DNA of 64,000 nucleotides, taken from a virus. Of the stretch, positions 1 to 7,790 are shown piece after piece. The stretch lies in the IMG/VR virus record IMGVR_UViG_3300031576_000039, positions 1 through 64,000 of that record; one strand, written 5' to 3'. The stretch's first letter is position 1. The number at the start of each line of letters is the position of its first letter. The notes under the pieces are model-generated. The model worked only from the letters and a program-made list of their open reading frames with translations, was not told where the DNA came from and did not search any database. Made by a program: the position numbers and the translations under genes.

Positions 1-234
1 CAGCAACTCGTCGATCGAGTCGTAGCCAGCCGCCTTCAGCTTCGTCTCCAGCTCCGTGCCCGCATCCCGCCGCCCGCGCTCGCGCGCCTCGTCCTTGAGG
101 CGCTTGATGGCCGATGACGGCATGACGACGTTCTTCCCGCCCCCGGCCTTCGCCTGCTGGGGTGGGTCCTTCTGGCCCCGCTGCTCTCCTCGCTGCTCCG
201 CGTTCTCGGTCTCGGTCTCGTCCTCGTTCGGCAT
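1..234 (-). CDS. Scaffold-like head assembly protein, partial
   Basis: The first 78 codons of a leftward gene that leaves the window at its left edge. Residues 1-35 are acidic and low in complexity (Asp, Glu, Gln), followed by a charged helix (VMPSSAIKRLKDEARERG) and a GYDSIDELL segment. This acidic start plus helical body resembles phage capsid scaffolds, which usually sit directly before the major capsid gene. The position fits, because terminase, portal and MuF-type genes lie upstream on the same strand. AAGG precedes the ATG. The role is inferred from composition and gene order; the capsid gene itself is not in the window. Confidence 0.5.
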   Translation of the reverse strand, partial: MPNEDETETENAEQRGEQRGQKDPPQQAKAGGGKNVVMPSSAIKRLKDEARERGRRDAGTELETKLKAAGYDSIDELL

Positions 235-374
235 TGCCTTCGCTTCTTTAGAGCGGCCCTTGATGCCCCGTCCGGTCTACTCCGGCTGTTATCCGCCGCC
301 GTGCGCGTTGCACGACGAGACCACAGGTCGTCTGATGGATCGGCGAATCGCTAGGCCGTAACGAGTGGGGGGAA

Positions 375-426
375 GTCGCCCATGCTTCGCCGCGGGGTGC
401 TAACTGCACCCAGCGGTCTGGGCGAC
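375..426 (-). terminator. Nested stem-loop after a gene end
   Basis: In the gap 235-427, 8-base arms at 375-382 and 419-426 enclose a 6-base hairpin (395-400 with 406-411). The structure begins right after the stop codon at 428 of the upstream gene. It may end or stabilise the transcript there, but no T-run follows, so a classic intrinsic terminator is not shown. The rest of the gap holds nothing I recognise. Confidence 0.4.
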
Positions 427-427
427 G

Positions 428-877
428 CTAGACGATCTCGAACCGCGCGGTCATGTCGACGGCGGCGCGGGGGATGTACTCGGCGACGAAGCCGGTCACG
501 GCGGCCTCGAAGGTGAGGGTGCTGCCGTCGTCGGACAGCAGCGCGACGCCGGGACCGTTGGCTCCCGGCGCACCTGCGGCGCCACCCGCATCCGTGACGA
601 CGCGCGCGCCGGCGGTGGCGGCGCCGGCCGTCACGCGCAGCGTGGTGACGGAGAGTGCGGGCAGCCGCTTCGGGTTGGACGAGCCGACGACCTCTCCGGT
701 GCCGTCGATCGTGGTGAGGTTCTGGGTGGCGGACGAGGTCAGGCCGGTGAACGTCCGCTTGAGCGGAGTCATCATCGTCCCCAGGTTCGCCTTGCCGATC
801 GCGTCGGCGTGGCGATCGGGGTCCGCCTTGTCCAGGACTGCCTGCGTCGTGGTGACCTGCGTTGCGGTGACGGCCAT
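428..877 (-). CDS. Probable virion protein, unknown
   Basis: A 149-residue Thr/Ala/Gly-rich protein. Residues about 97-110 form a short collagen-like stretch (GAAGAPGANGPG), and the rest alternates hydrophobic and polar residues as in beta-rich structural proteins. AGGAAACC lies before the ATG. It is the gene before the scaffold-like gene in the head region, so a head decoration or fibre role is plausible but unproven. Confidence 0.6.
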   Translation of the reverse strand: MAVTATQVTTTQAVLDKADPDRHADAIGKANLGTMMTPLKRTFTGLTSSATQNLTTIDGTGEVVGSSNPKRLPALSVTTLRVTAGAATAGARVVTDAGGAAGAPGANGPGVALLSDDGSTLTFEAAVTGFVAEYIPRAAVDMTARFEIV

Positions 878-897
878 CGTGGTTTCCTCCCGTGCTG

Positions 898-1281
898 CTA
901 CGCCTTCTGGCCGAGCAGCACTTTCACAGTCGTGTTTACGCCCGGTGTGCGTGTCAAGTCAATCGCGGTGACCGGAACCGACGCTGACTCCATCACGAAG
1001 AAGTCCTCCACCGGCACGGCCTGGGTGGCGCCGTAGGCGCTCGTCAGGCGCGCGCGCACCGGCCCGCCCGACACGACCTTGAGGAGCACGAGATTGGCTA
1101 GGGTGACGCCGCCGAACGCGACCGCCACCGGCGTGTCGACGGCGACGGCGACGTCGTCGTAGTGCTTCACCGAGAGCACCATGCCCTCGGCGACGGGTGC
1201 CGTGATCGACGGGTCGGCCGACGCGACCCCGCTGGCCGGGGTCACCGTGTAGGCGCCGGACAGGTTGAAGACGTCGGCCAT
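898..1281 (-). CDS. Probable virion protein, unknown
   Basis: 127 residues, Val/Ala/Thr-rich with a beta-strand-like pattern throughout (for example AVAFGGVTLANLVLLKVV) and few charges apart from the central DDVAVAVD. No signal peptide or catalytic motif is visible. It sits in the leftward head operon with only 20 bases to the next gene. A small capsid or head-tail accessory protein is the likeliest class, by context only. Confidence 0.55.
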   Translation of the reverse strand: MADVFNLSGAYTVTPASGVASADPSITAPVAEGMVLSVKHYDDVAVAVDTPVAVAFGGVTLANLVLLKVVSGGPVRARLTSAYGATQAVPVEDFFVMESASVPVTAIDLTRTPGVNTTVKVLLGQKA

Positions 1282-1287
1282 CCCAGC

Positions 1288-1488
1288 TCAGCGACCGCCG
1301 GTGGCCATCGGCCCGAGGACGAAGGGCGACGGGTCCTTGCCCTTGGGCAGCTGCGTGGTGGGGAGCAGCGACTCCTCGTCACCGGTGCGAGGCACGTTCG
1401 CCTCGTACGAGCCGTAGCCAGCGTCGTAGGCGTCCGTCGCGTCCTTGTAGGTCTCGGCCTGGCCGATGCTCTTGGGGTCGATGGGCAC
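1288..1488 (-). CDS. Small unknown protein, paralogue-like to next gene upstream
   Basis: 66 residues. Its segment KDATDAYDAGYGSYEANVP resembles KDVPEVYDSYYGRYEEQSP in the neighbouring gene at 1499-1675, so the two look like diverged duplicates. It begins MPIDP, as does the protein at 6679-7074. Polar and Pro-rich, probably disordered. No function recognised. Confidence 0.55.
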   Translation of the reverse strand: MPIDPKSIGQAETYKDATDAYDAGYGSYEANVPRTGDEESLLPTTQLPKGKDPSPFVLGPMATGGR

Positions 1489-1498
1489 AGTACCCTCC

Positions 1499-1675
1499 TC
1501 AGTAGGGGTTCTTCAGGTTGAACGGGGGTGGCTGGGTCCGCGGCGGGGTGCCGGGCGCGAGGCTCGGGGACTGCTCCTCGTACCTCCCGTAGTACGAGTC
1601 GTACACCTCGGGGACGTCCTTCTGGGACTCCTGCCCCGCAGATCGGAACTCCTCGCTGTTCGGCATGTGCGGCAC
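1499..1675 (-). CDS. Small unknown Tyr/Pro-rich protein
   Basis: 58 residues from a GTG with AGGAGG four bases upstream; an in-frame ATG at 1666 is the alternative. The C-terminal half is Pro-rich (APGTPPRTQPPPFNLKNPY), and the middle shares the KD..YD.YYG.YE pattern with the gene at 1288-1488. It lies between two equally small genes with short gaps. Function unknown. Confidence 0.5.
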   Translation of the reverse strand: MPHMPNSEEFRSAGQESQKDVPEVYDSYYGRYEEQSPSLAPGTPPRTQPPPFNLKNPY

Positions 1676-1689
1676 GGGTCCTCCTCTGG

Positions 1690-1890
1690 TCAGCCGAGCT
1701 TGAACGGCGTGGTCGGGTTGACGGGCATCCCCTCACCCCCGACGTTCTCCGCCTGCTCATCGTAGTGGGAATGGGGGAGGTTGGGCAGGAGCGGGTGCCC
1801 GCACTGCGGGCAGTGCTTGACGTCGGAGTCGAAGCCCGACGGGTCGGTCCCGATCTCGAGCGCGCGGGTGCGCGGCGTGCGCATGGGCAT
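1690..1890 (-). CDS. Small zinc-ribbon-like protein
   Basis: 66 residues with one CPQCGHPLLP knuckle at about 27-36, followed by a His-rich PHSHYDEQAE stretch that could complete a metal site. Small single-knuckle proteins of this type are common among phage genes of unknown function. It ends 14 bases before the next gene's start. Confidence 0.5.
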   Translation of the reverse strand: MPMRTPRTRALEIGTDPSGFDSDVKHCPQCGHPLLPNLPHSHYDEQAENVGGEGMPVNPTTPFKLG

Positions 1891-1892
1891 GG

Positions 1893-2222
1893 TCAGCGCT
1901 CCTTGCGGGCCGAGGCGGGCAGCCCCGACCGGAACGGCGTGTGCTTGGCGGCGATGTGAGCGCCGTCCGCGCCCATCGCTGGTGCCACGGTCTTCGACAG
2001 CGATGCGAACGGCTCGCCCGGCGACTCGAACGATGCGCGGGAATCGAACCCCGGGATCTTCTCGAGGCCGAGGTCCCCCTTGTCCGCGCGCTCCGCGTGC
2101 TCCGGGGGCAGCGCGTAGTGCGACGCGGCGCCGTGGAAGTCGGCCTCGCGGTGCATGACGCCGGGACGCAGGAGCACCGGCTCGTCGATGGGGTGTCCCC
2201 TCCCCGTGGGTGCGCGTGCCAT
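1893..2222 (-). CDS. Unknown head-region protein
   Basis: 109 residues from the internal ATG at 2222; a longer in-frame start at 2258 would add 12 residues. The protein is polar with HGAASHYALPPEHAER and a C-terminal KHTPFRSGLPASARKER that is strongly basic. It lacks membrane segments or recognisable domains. Confidence 0.5.
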   Translation of the reverse strand: MARAPTGRGHPIDEPVLLRPGVMHREADFHGAASHYALPPEHAERADKGDLGLEKIPGFDSRASFESPGEPFASLSKTVAPAMGADGAHIAAKHTPFRSGLPASARKER

Positions 2223-2268
2223 GACGTGGATCCTACAGGTGAGTGGGTGGCGGCGCAAGCACCCAGGA

Positions 2269-2475
2269 TCACCAGAACCAGTGACCGGCGAGCACGCCCA
2301 TGGTGAAACAGGAGATCATCACCAGCGGCCACCACCTGCGCGCGGTGCGCCGGATGACCTCGCTGTACGTGTCACCCTTGCGGTCGTTGAGGGCGAGGCC
2401 GAGGTCGATCGCGATCACGAGGACGATCACGGCGACCGTGACCACGACCCCGTAGGTGGGCGCGTCCTCGTGCAC
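2269..2475 (-). CDS. Small two-helix membrane protein
   Basis: 68 residues from a GTG that overlaps no stop but lies one base from the end of the gene upstream. Residues about 9-26 (VVVTVAVIVLVIAIDLG) and 50-66 (PLVMISCFTMGVLAGHW) are hydrophobic enough to span a membrane; a basic loop with RRTARRWW lies between. Far from the lysis genes, so I would not call it a holin. Confidence 0.5.
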   Translation of the reverse strand: MHEDAPTYGVVVTVAVIVLVIAIDLGLALNDRKGDTYSEVIRRTARRWWPLVMISCFTMGVLAGHWFW

Positions 2476-2476
2476 C

Positions 2477-3091
2477 TTAGCCCTCCAGCAGAGAGACGGA
2501 CACGTACCGCACCTCGACGGAGGTGGCCCCTACGAGCTGGCCTTCGAGGCGGTACGTGCGCGAGCCGCTGCGCAGCGGCTGCGTGGTGGAGAACCCGAAC
2601 TCGACCCAGGTACCGCCCGTGTCAGGCACGCTGAACGACCCGAGTACCACGGGGCCCAGCACGACGTCGTCCTCGACGAGCTGGAGCTGCGCGCCCGTCC
2701 CGGTGGCTCGCACTCCGCCAACGATGCGCGCAGCAGCACGCTTGAGGTTGGGCGTGAAGAAGCCGGGGTTCGCAACCACGCCACCGAGAGTCGACCAGAA
2801 CTCCGTGAGCGCGATGACGCCGTCGACGAGTTTGGAACTGACGTGGAACTTTGGCCCGCCCGCTCGCGGAGCGGACGGCGTGGTTGACAGCGGCCCCGCC
2901 CAGCGACCCCTTCGGATCAGGTCCTCCTCCACGACGCCCTGGATCTCAGCGTCCGTCTTGGTCGTCGAGAACGAGTACGTCTCTGGCACGGCCACACCGT
3001 CTACGGTGGCCGCGACCACGGAGAAGCTCTCGGTCGCGCCGGAGAACGGGTTGACCTCTGTGCGCTCCGTCCTCGTGATCACAACGGCCAT
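2477..3091 (-). CDS. Probable virion protein, unknown
   Basis: 204 residues with extended beta-like segments rich in Thr, Val and Gly (FSVVAATVDGVAVPETYSF). The C-terminal part from residue 130 (ATGTGAQLQLVEDDVVLG) reads like a jelly-roll or carbohydrate-binding-like sandwich. No known motif. It is the upstream member of a tight group with the membrane protein. Confidence 0.55.
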   Translation of the reverse strand: MAVVITRTERTEVNPFSGATESFSVVAATVDGVAVPETYSFSTTKTDAEIQGVVEEDLIRRGRWAGPLSTTPSAPRAGGPKFHVSSKLVDGVIALTEFWSTLGGVVANPGFFTPNLKRAAARIVGGVRATGTGAQLQLVEDDVVLGPVVLGSFSVPDTGGTWVEFGFSTTQPLRSGSRTYRLEGQLVGATSVEVRYVSVSLLEG

Positions 3092-3095
3092 CGTC

Positions 3096-3371
3096 TCACT
3101 CCCTCTCCGTCGCCTGCCACTCGACCTCGCAGTTCTGCGCGGCCTGGAAGCCTATCGTGAACCCGGCGTACAGGTTCCCGACCTTCGCGTACGCGGTGCG
3201 GAATGGGATGGTCGAGGTCGAGTTGAGGACAGTGAGCGTGAGTCGCGGTGCCTTGCTGAACAGCACCTGGTTGCCCGCTACGTCGAGGAACCTAGCCGTT
3301 CCTACCTTGGAGTAGTTGAACACGATGGTCCCCGAGATGACGTTGGCGTCGACGGCGAGGTGGCGCGGCAT
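3096..3371 (-). CDS. Small beta-rich virion protein
   Basis: 91 residues starting at the ATG whose A is the last base of the upstream stop (TGATG), which decides the start. The sequence alternates strands (VISGTIVFNYSKVGTARFLDV) and lacks charge clusters. It follows a collagen-like fibre gene and is probably a fibre or baseplate accessory by position. Confidence 0.5.
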   Translation of the reverse strand: MPRHLAVDANVISGTIVFNYSKVGTARFLDVAGNQVLFSKAPRLTLTVLNSTSTIPFRTAYAKVGNLYAGFTIGFQAAQNCEVEWQATERE

Positions 3372-4012
3372 CAGGTCACCACCACCACACTCGTCGAGAG
3401 GATCCCGAGGTTGTCCACGGTGATCTGCCACTGGGTGCCGTTGGGCGACGTGAGCACGACGCGGTTCAGCTTCGCCTTGTCCGCCGCCGACATGAACCCG
3501 TCGACGGACGCGGTGGCGAGCAAGTGCTGGGTACCACCTCCGCGCTGCCCGTGCTGCGCGTCGGTCGCGAGCCTGCCGACCGCGACGCCAGCCCCGTCCG
3601 CGACGATCGACCCGTCGGCGGACGGCAGCACCGCGAGGGTGCCGCCGATCGGCGTCGTGAGCCCGGCACCCGCGCTCACCGTTGGCCCAGCTGGTCCCAC
3701 CAGCCCCTGCGGACCGGCTTGTCCCGCAGCGCCCGTTGGGCCCGTGAGTCCCGGCACGCCCACGAGGTCGGCGCGCGGGAGGAAGACCACCAGTTGCGCC
3801 GCGGCGGACAGGTCGGTCGCCGCCGGGGTGGTCTCGCTCAGCTCGAGGATCTCGAGCGCAGCGCCGATCAGTGCCGCGCCGCCGAGCTTGAGGATGACGT
3901 TAGCAGCGGAGTCGGGTACCACCGCCCAGCCGCCGGCCGGCAGCGTGCCGGTGTACGGCGCAGGCATCTGGACCGCGGCGCCGAGCTTGTTCTTGACGAG
4001 GGTGGTGGGCAC
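3371..4012 (-). CDS. Collagen-like fibre protein with shared N-terminal domain
   Basis: 213 residues. Residues 1-55 (APYTGTLPAGGWAVVP, then a KLGG turn) match the N-terminus of three other virion proteins in this window (4028-4573, 4884-6473, 24946-25791). Residues about 85-112 are Gly-X-Y collagen-like (GLTGPTGAAGQAGPQG), which normally trimerise fibres. The C-terminal part has ASVDGFMSAADKAKLN, a motif common near fibre C-terminal modules. Likely a fibre attached through its N-terminus. Confidence 0.65.
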   Translation of the reverse strand: MPTTLVKNKLGAAVQMPAPYTGTLPAGGWAVVPDSAANVILKLGGAALIGAALEILELSETTPAATDLSAAAQLVVFLPRADLVGVPGLTGPTGAAGQAGPQGLVGPAGPTVSAGAGLTTPIGGTLAVLPSADGSIVADGAGVAVGRLATDAQHGQRGGGTQHLLATASVDGFMSAADKAKLNRVVLTSPNGTQWQITVDNLGILSTSVVVVT

Positions 4013-4027
4013 GAGAGGCGGGTCGGA

Positions 4028-4573
4028 TCAGACGAGCGGGACCACGTTGGTGAACGCGGTCTCGACGTAGGCGTTGAGATCCGGGTGGTACATCAGGGTG
4101 ATGTTGTCCCCTTGCGCGAGCACGCGCGTGGCGGCGCCGAGCTTGAGGCCACTGCCCGGCAGCGTGCCGCCGTCCTGTAGCGTGACCGTGAAGATCGCGC
4201 AGTTGATGAGGATGACCACCTGACTGTCCCTGCCGGCCGGGATGGTCGGCGTCGCGTTCAGCACCAGGTTCGAGGTCGGGTTGAGGTCGACGACCATCCC
4301 CTTCGCCTGGATCTGCTGCCCGGCGGAGGCGATGGTCTGCGGGCGTGACGCGCCGAGCGTGTACGCGTTCGCGTCCGCCTCGGCCTGCTGGCTGGCGAGT
4401 CCGGGACGAACGTCGAACAGGTCGACGACCGCGTCGACGCCGCCGAGGTTGGCGATCACGGCCGCCTCGTCGTCGGGCAGCGCCAGGGACCCGCCTCCGG
4501 GGATCACCCCTCGGTACGGCGGTGGGAGGGTCACGGGAAACGCGGTGATGTTGCGAACGATCGAGACGGCCAG
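4028..4573 (-). CDS. Virion protein with shared N-terminal domain, CTG start
   Basis: 181 residues. The N-terminus (AVSIVRNITAFPVTLPPPYR, then GVIPGGG) aligns residue for residue with the paralogue at 24946-25791, and this places the start on a CTG codon with AAGGAGG five bases upstream. No ATG, GTG or TTG lies between the upstream stop (4590) and this point; the only other in-frame start, ATG 4621, would overlap the upstream gene by 32 bases and translate the ribosome site. The C-terminal half has a strand-rich pattern ending in VLAQGDNITLMYHPDLNAYV. Probably a fibre or spike-associated protein. Confidence 0.6.
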   Translation of the reverse strand: MAVSIVRNITAFPVTLPPPYRGVIPGGGSLALPDDEAAVIANLGGVDAVVDLFDVRPGLASQQAEADANAYTLGASRPQTIASAGQQIQAKGMVVDLNPTSNLVLNATPTIPAGRDSQVVILINCAIFTVTLQDGGTLPGSGLKLGAATRVLAQGDNITLMYHPDLNAYVETAFTNVVPLV

Positions 4574-4589
4574 CTGCTCCTCCTTCTTC

Positions 4590-4874
4590 TCACACGTCCG
4601 TGGTCGCCTGCACCAGTGCAACGGGGACGCCCGCCGAACCGCGCAGCCACAACTTCTTCGCCTTCGACGGGACCACGTCGCCCACGTTCTTGTCCAGCGG
4701 TGCCGCGCTTGCCTCCACGCGCCCGTGGTCGTTCACGCCGTCGAACGAGTACAGGACGTCGTTGACGGCGTCGTCGTTCTTGATGTGCCAGCGGTCCGGG
4801 ACGAACGCGAGGCTCACCTGCGGCGTCGCGGGGTAGGAGGCACCCGTCGTGATCTCTGCGTAGAACGCCGGCAT
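4590..4874 (-). CDS. Small unknown virion-region protein
   Basis: 94 residues from ATG 4874, with AGGAGG five bases upstream. The sequence WHIKNDDAVNDVLYSFDG and KKLWLRGSAGVPVALVQAT suggests a compact beta fold like small phage neck or decoration proteins. It lies between two members of the shared-N-terminus fibre family. No firm function. Confidence 0.55.
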   Translation of the reverse strand: MPAFYAEITTGASYPATPQVSLAFVPDRWHIKNDDAVNDVLYSFDGVNDHGRVEASAAPLDKNVGDVVPSKAKKLWLRGSAGVPVALVQATTDV

Positions 4875-4883
4875 CAACTCCTC

Positions 4884-6473
4884 CTAGATTGCCCTCGTCG
4901 TGATCGCGCTCGTGTCGCCCGTCGGCGCCGTGGCAGACCCTTCGAGCATACGCGTGAAGTTGCCATTGAAGCCAACCGCCTCCTCGAAGGCACCCGCCCC
5001 GGTACCGAGCGCGACGGCGGCGCCGGTTTCCACACGCAGGGCTCCACCCGTGCCACCGATGGTCAGCAGGTCGCCGCCGTTGACCCGCACGCGCGACCCT
5101 CGACGCGCGCGGATCCCGACGTGGGTGTTCCGCGCGCCGCCAACGGCGACGCCCGACTGGAACAGGAGGGTGCTGCCCACGTCGACCGTGATCGCACCCT
5201 GGCCAGAGCTGAATCCGATCGAGTCGTACACGCTCACGTTCTTCTGGAACGAGTAGACCCCAGCGTAGAAGCCGGTGGACGGACTCGCGCTGCCGACGAG
5301 GATCTGCGGCCACGCCCCACCGCCACCGGCGGCTGGAGATCCGCCCGTGATCGCGACGCTGGGCGTGGGGAACAAGACGGGCCCAAGCGAAGCTGGCTGC
5401 GCGCTCGACGTGCCGGCGAGGAACAACACCGTCCACAACGCGCAGTTGACAAAGCCGACCGCGTCGCCGTTGAAGAACACGCCGAACCCTACGGCGGTGC
5501 GACCCTTGAACGTGCAGCGGTCGCAGGCGACACCGTGGGCGCGCGCCGTCCACATGTCCTCGAACGCGACCCGCTCGAACGTCATCCGGTCCGTGCCGCC
5601 GCTGTCCAGATCGACCGCGGTCCCGTAGCCGACCATGGTCATGATGCCGAAGTTCTCTCCACCGGACGGAGCGGTGAGGACCGCGGCGGGACGAACGATC
5701 CGCACCTCGTCGGTGGAGAGCAGGTTGCCGACGATCCCGACGGTGTCGACGAACACCGAGTCCCCGTCGTTCTCCGAGATCGGTAGCTCGTGGAACACCG
5801 CGGCGCCCGAGCGCCTCACGCGCACGAACGAACCGACGAGGTTGTTCGCTGTCCAGCCAGGCGATGGGCTGAAGTCGAGCCGCGTGCGCTGCCCCGTCGC
5901 GCTCGGAGCGCCCGCCTGGTCCACGCGCACAGCGGGCGTCACAGCGAGTGTGGGCGCGGACGCTCCGATCGATGCCGCGATGGGGAGCATGTCGGGGCCG
6001 CGGTACGCCCAGCTCGAGAAGACGGGCTCCTCGCCGCCCCCGAGCCAGACGGTGTCCTGGACGTACCTGGTCTCCCCGATCCCGGAGGAGGGGCCGGCGA
6101 GGTTCACGAGCACGCGTGCGTACTCGGTGAGCAGGATTGGGTAGCGCGCGCGCAGCGCCTGGAGGGTCCGCATCGGGCGCGTCGCCGCGCGACCGTCCGC
6201 CTGGTCGTCGCCGTGCTCCGCGTCGACGAACAGGTCCAGCGATCCACCTCGGAGCAAGACGGGTACCGGGATCGACGGCGCTGGCACGAGGCCACCCTGC
6301 TCGACCGCGCGGAGAGACAGGGCTCCGCGGATCGCCACAGCGCCGCCGAGCGCCGCTTCCACTGTCGCTGGCTCATCGCCCAGCACGACGCCCGCGCCGG
6401 GGGGCAGCACGCGCGAGTAGGGCGCTGGCAACGTGGCTGGCCCTGCGCTGATGTTCGTGACGAGGGTCGGCAT
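4884..6473 (-). CDS. Tail spike or fibre with right-handed beta-helix
   Basis: 529 residues. Residues 1-50 are the shared docking-like domain (NISAGPATLPAPYSRVLPPG). At about 80-110 comes LFVDAEHGDDQADG followed by PMRTLQAL, the usual entry of pectate-lyase-like parallel beta-helices (VD..GsD...G, P..Tl..Al). From 250 onward short repeats with VAFEDMWTARAHGV, CDRCTFKGRTAV and FVNCALWTV follow, as in stacked helix coils. Such proteins bind or cleave surface polysaccharide of the host. Receptor and enzymatic activity cannot be read from the sequence. Confidence 0.7.
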   Translation of the reverse strand: MPTLVTNISAGPATLPAPYSRVLPPGAGVVLGDEPATVEAALGGAVAIRGALSLRAVEQGGLVPAPSIPVPVLLRGGSLDLFVDAEHGDDQADGRAATRPMRTLQALRARYPILLTEYARVLVNLAGPSSGIGETRYVQDTVWLGGGEEPVFSSWAYRGPDMLPIAASIGASAPTLAVTPAVRVDQAGAPSATGQRTRLDFSPSPGWTANNLVGSFVRVRRSGAAVFHELPISENDGDSVFVDTVGIVGNLLSTDEVRIVRPAAVLTAPSGGENFGIMTMVGYGTAVDLDSGGTDRMTFERVAFEDMWTARAHGVACDRCTFKGRTAVGFGVFFNGDAVGFVNCALWTVLFLAGTSSAQPASLGPVLFPTPSVAITGGSPAAGGGGAWPQILVGSASPSTGFYAGVYSFQKNVSVYDSIGFSSGQGAITVDVGSTLLFQSGVAVGGARNTHVGIRARRGSRVRVNGGDLLTIGGTGGALRVETGAAVALGTGAGAFEEAVGFNGNFTRMLEGSATAPTGDTSAITTRAI

Positions 6474-6671
6474 CTACATGCCCTCCGCGAGCCGACCACC
6501 TCGGCCAAGGTACTCGCGCGCGATCACGTGGAGGAGATCCGGGCGCGAGCTGGCGGGATCGATCCCAGCCGCCACCTCGAGCCACAGCGCTGGGTCGAGC
6601 GCCCACGCAGGCGCGCTGCCCGGGTTCGGGGGCAGACGCTGGACCAGATCGAACGCTCGGCGGCTGACCAC
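6474..6671 (-). CDS. Small unknown protein
   Basis: 65 residues, with LPPNPGSAPAWALDPALWLE and LLHVIAREYLGRGGRL. Its stop codon is immediately followed by the start of the spike gene, so it is likely co-translated with it. A chaperone or accessory for the spike is possible but not shown. Confidence 0.5.
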   Translation of the reverse strand: MVSRRAFDLVQRLPPNPGSAPAWALDPALWLEVAAGIDPASSRPDLLHVIAREYLGRGGRLAEGM

Positions 6672-6678
6672 GGGATCC

Positions 6679-7074
6679 CTACTTCACCTTGCCGCCCATG
6701 CGCTCGTAGACGTACGCGACGACGGCCCACGGCTCGTCGTAGTCCCCGCCGCGCCCCTCGGGATCCACCGCCTCCTTCGCGCGCTCCCAGGTGTCCTCGT
6801 CCGCGACCCAGACGGGCGGGTTGTCGTCGGGGTCGAAGTCGGCCATCAGCTTGTCGAGCCGCTTGTTCCGCTTGCCGTCCTTCATCGCCTTGGCGACCTC
6901 GTCGGCCATCTTCTCGTCGTCGGTGAGGTCTCCCCCGTCCTCGCCGCCGCCCTCGTCCTCGTCCTCCTCATGGTTCGGCCGCATCATTGGCTTGACCTTG
7001 GGGGGCGGGAACTTGGGCCGCTTGTTCTGCTTCTCCTCCACCATCGCGGCGAGCTTGTTCGGGTCGATGGGCAT
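6679..7074 (-). CDS. Unknown acidic/basic head-region protein
   Basis: 131 residues. A basic Pro-rich start (KRPKFPPPKVKPMMRP) is followed by a strongly acidic patch (NHEEDEDEGGGEDGGDL) and an alternating-charge helix (VAKAMKDGKRNKRLDKLM), then WVADEDTWERAKEAVDP. The tail segment with WERAKEAV and YDEPWAVVAYVYERMGG resembles the end of phage proteins that accompany MuF or prohead protease genes. Function unknown. Confidence 0.55.
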   Translation of the reverse strand: MPIDPNKLAAMVEEKQNKRPKFPPPKVKPMMRPNHEEDEDEGGGEDGGDLTDDEKMADEVAKAMKDGKRNKRLDKLMADFDPDDNPPVWVADEDTWERAKEAVDPEGRGGDYDEPWAVVAYVYERMGGKVK

Positions 7075-7112
7075 CGCGGATCCTCCTGATCTACGACCTA
7101 TACCACAAGCGC

Positions 7113-7640
7113 TCAGCGGATCGGCACCCGACGTCCGCCGAGGAACCTCCCGGTCAGCGGGTCGATCTCCCGCTCTGGGTAGTGCCTGCGCAGGTGGTCC
7201 GCGCGGGTCGGGATCAGCTCCAGGTTCTCGATCCGGTTGTCGGACCTGTCGCCGTTCACGTGGTGGACGTCCTCGGCGGGCAGCAGGTAGCGCCCCAGGT
7301 GCTGCTCCATGACGAGCCGGTGCTCACGGACGTAGCCAGACTTGTGGACGAACGGGTGGCCTGGTCTCAGCAAGTCGACGTAGCCGTCCGATCGAAGCTT
7401 GTACCCGACCTCCGGCTTGTCCGGCAGCGTCCGCTTCCTCCTCGCGCGTACCATGGCGAGGACAACCTGCTGGGTCGGGCCTTTGCCCCGCTTCGCGTCG
7501 GAGATCGATCTGGTCTCGACCCCGGCCTCCGCTAGCCAAGTGATCAACGTCGTCGCTGACACGCCCCAGGGTGCTTGAAGGATCTGCTGCCTTGCCTGGT
7601 TCCTCCCCTTCGGACCTCGATCCCGTGAAAGCGAAGCCAT
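7113..7640 (-). CDS. HNH homing-type endonuclease
   Basis: 175 residues. Residues 25-50 contain a helix-turn-helix-like segment (APWGVSATTLITWLAEAGVE). From 85 a typical HNH_3 domain follows: GYVREHRLVMEQHLGR, then EDVHHVNGDRSDNRIENLEL, where the paired His and the N..NLE motif form the catalytic metal site. Such free-standing enzymes nick or cut DNA and often move as selfish elements. The start at 7640 has only weak ribosome-site support and overlaps the ORF at 7544-7783, so the real gene may have been longer before a frameshift. Confidence 0.75.
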   Translation of the reverse strand: MASLSRDRGPKGRNQARQQILQAPWGVSATTLITWLAEAGVETRSISDAKRGKGPTQQVVLAMVRARRKRTLPDKPEVGYKLRSDGYVDLLRPGHPFVHKSGYVREHRLVMEQHLGRYLLPAEDVHHVNGDRSDNRIENLELIPTRADHLRRHYPEREIDPLTGRFLGGRRVPIR

Positions 7641-7783
7641 CGCAGCACAACCTTGGGCGCGACGCCGTAGCGCCTAGCAATCGCGTCGGACGACTCCACA
7701 GCGTACATGGCCACGAGGGCGCCATGAGGCGGAGGTTCATGCTTGGTTCCGTATTTACCACTCGCTTTCCTTGTACCAGGCAT
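7544..7783 (-). pseudogene. HTH fragment, possibly 5' part of the HNH gene
   Basis: 79 residues with a clear helix-turn-helix (DAIARRYGVAPKVVLRWLRF, then HGIEVR). The frame continues out of register over the start of the HNH gene, and its last 25 residues (GGTRQGSRSFKHPG) look like non-coding shadow. The natural continuation of HGIEVRRG is the RNQARQQILQ segment in the HNH frame. I read this as the N-terminal HTH of one HNH protein, separated by a frameshift, although two overlapping genes remain possible. Confidence 0.4.
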
Positions 7784-7790
7784 GCACGAG

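Noticed and set aside
235-427. tRNA gene in the non-coding gap
   Set aside because: Stem-loops are present but no cloverleaf arrangement or T-loop consensus. No tRNA was recognised in the other gaps either.
1242-1760. 172-codon leftward frame over three small genes
   Set aside because: Arg/Pro/Ser-rich shadow without ribosome site. The three small genes in the region have their own starts and related motifs.
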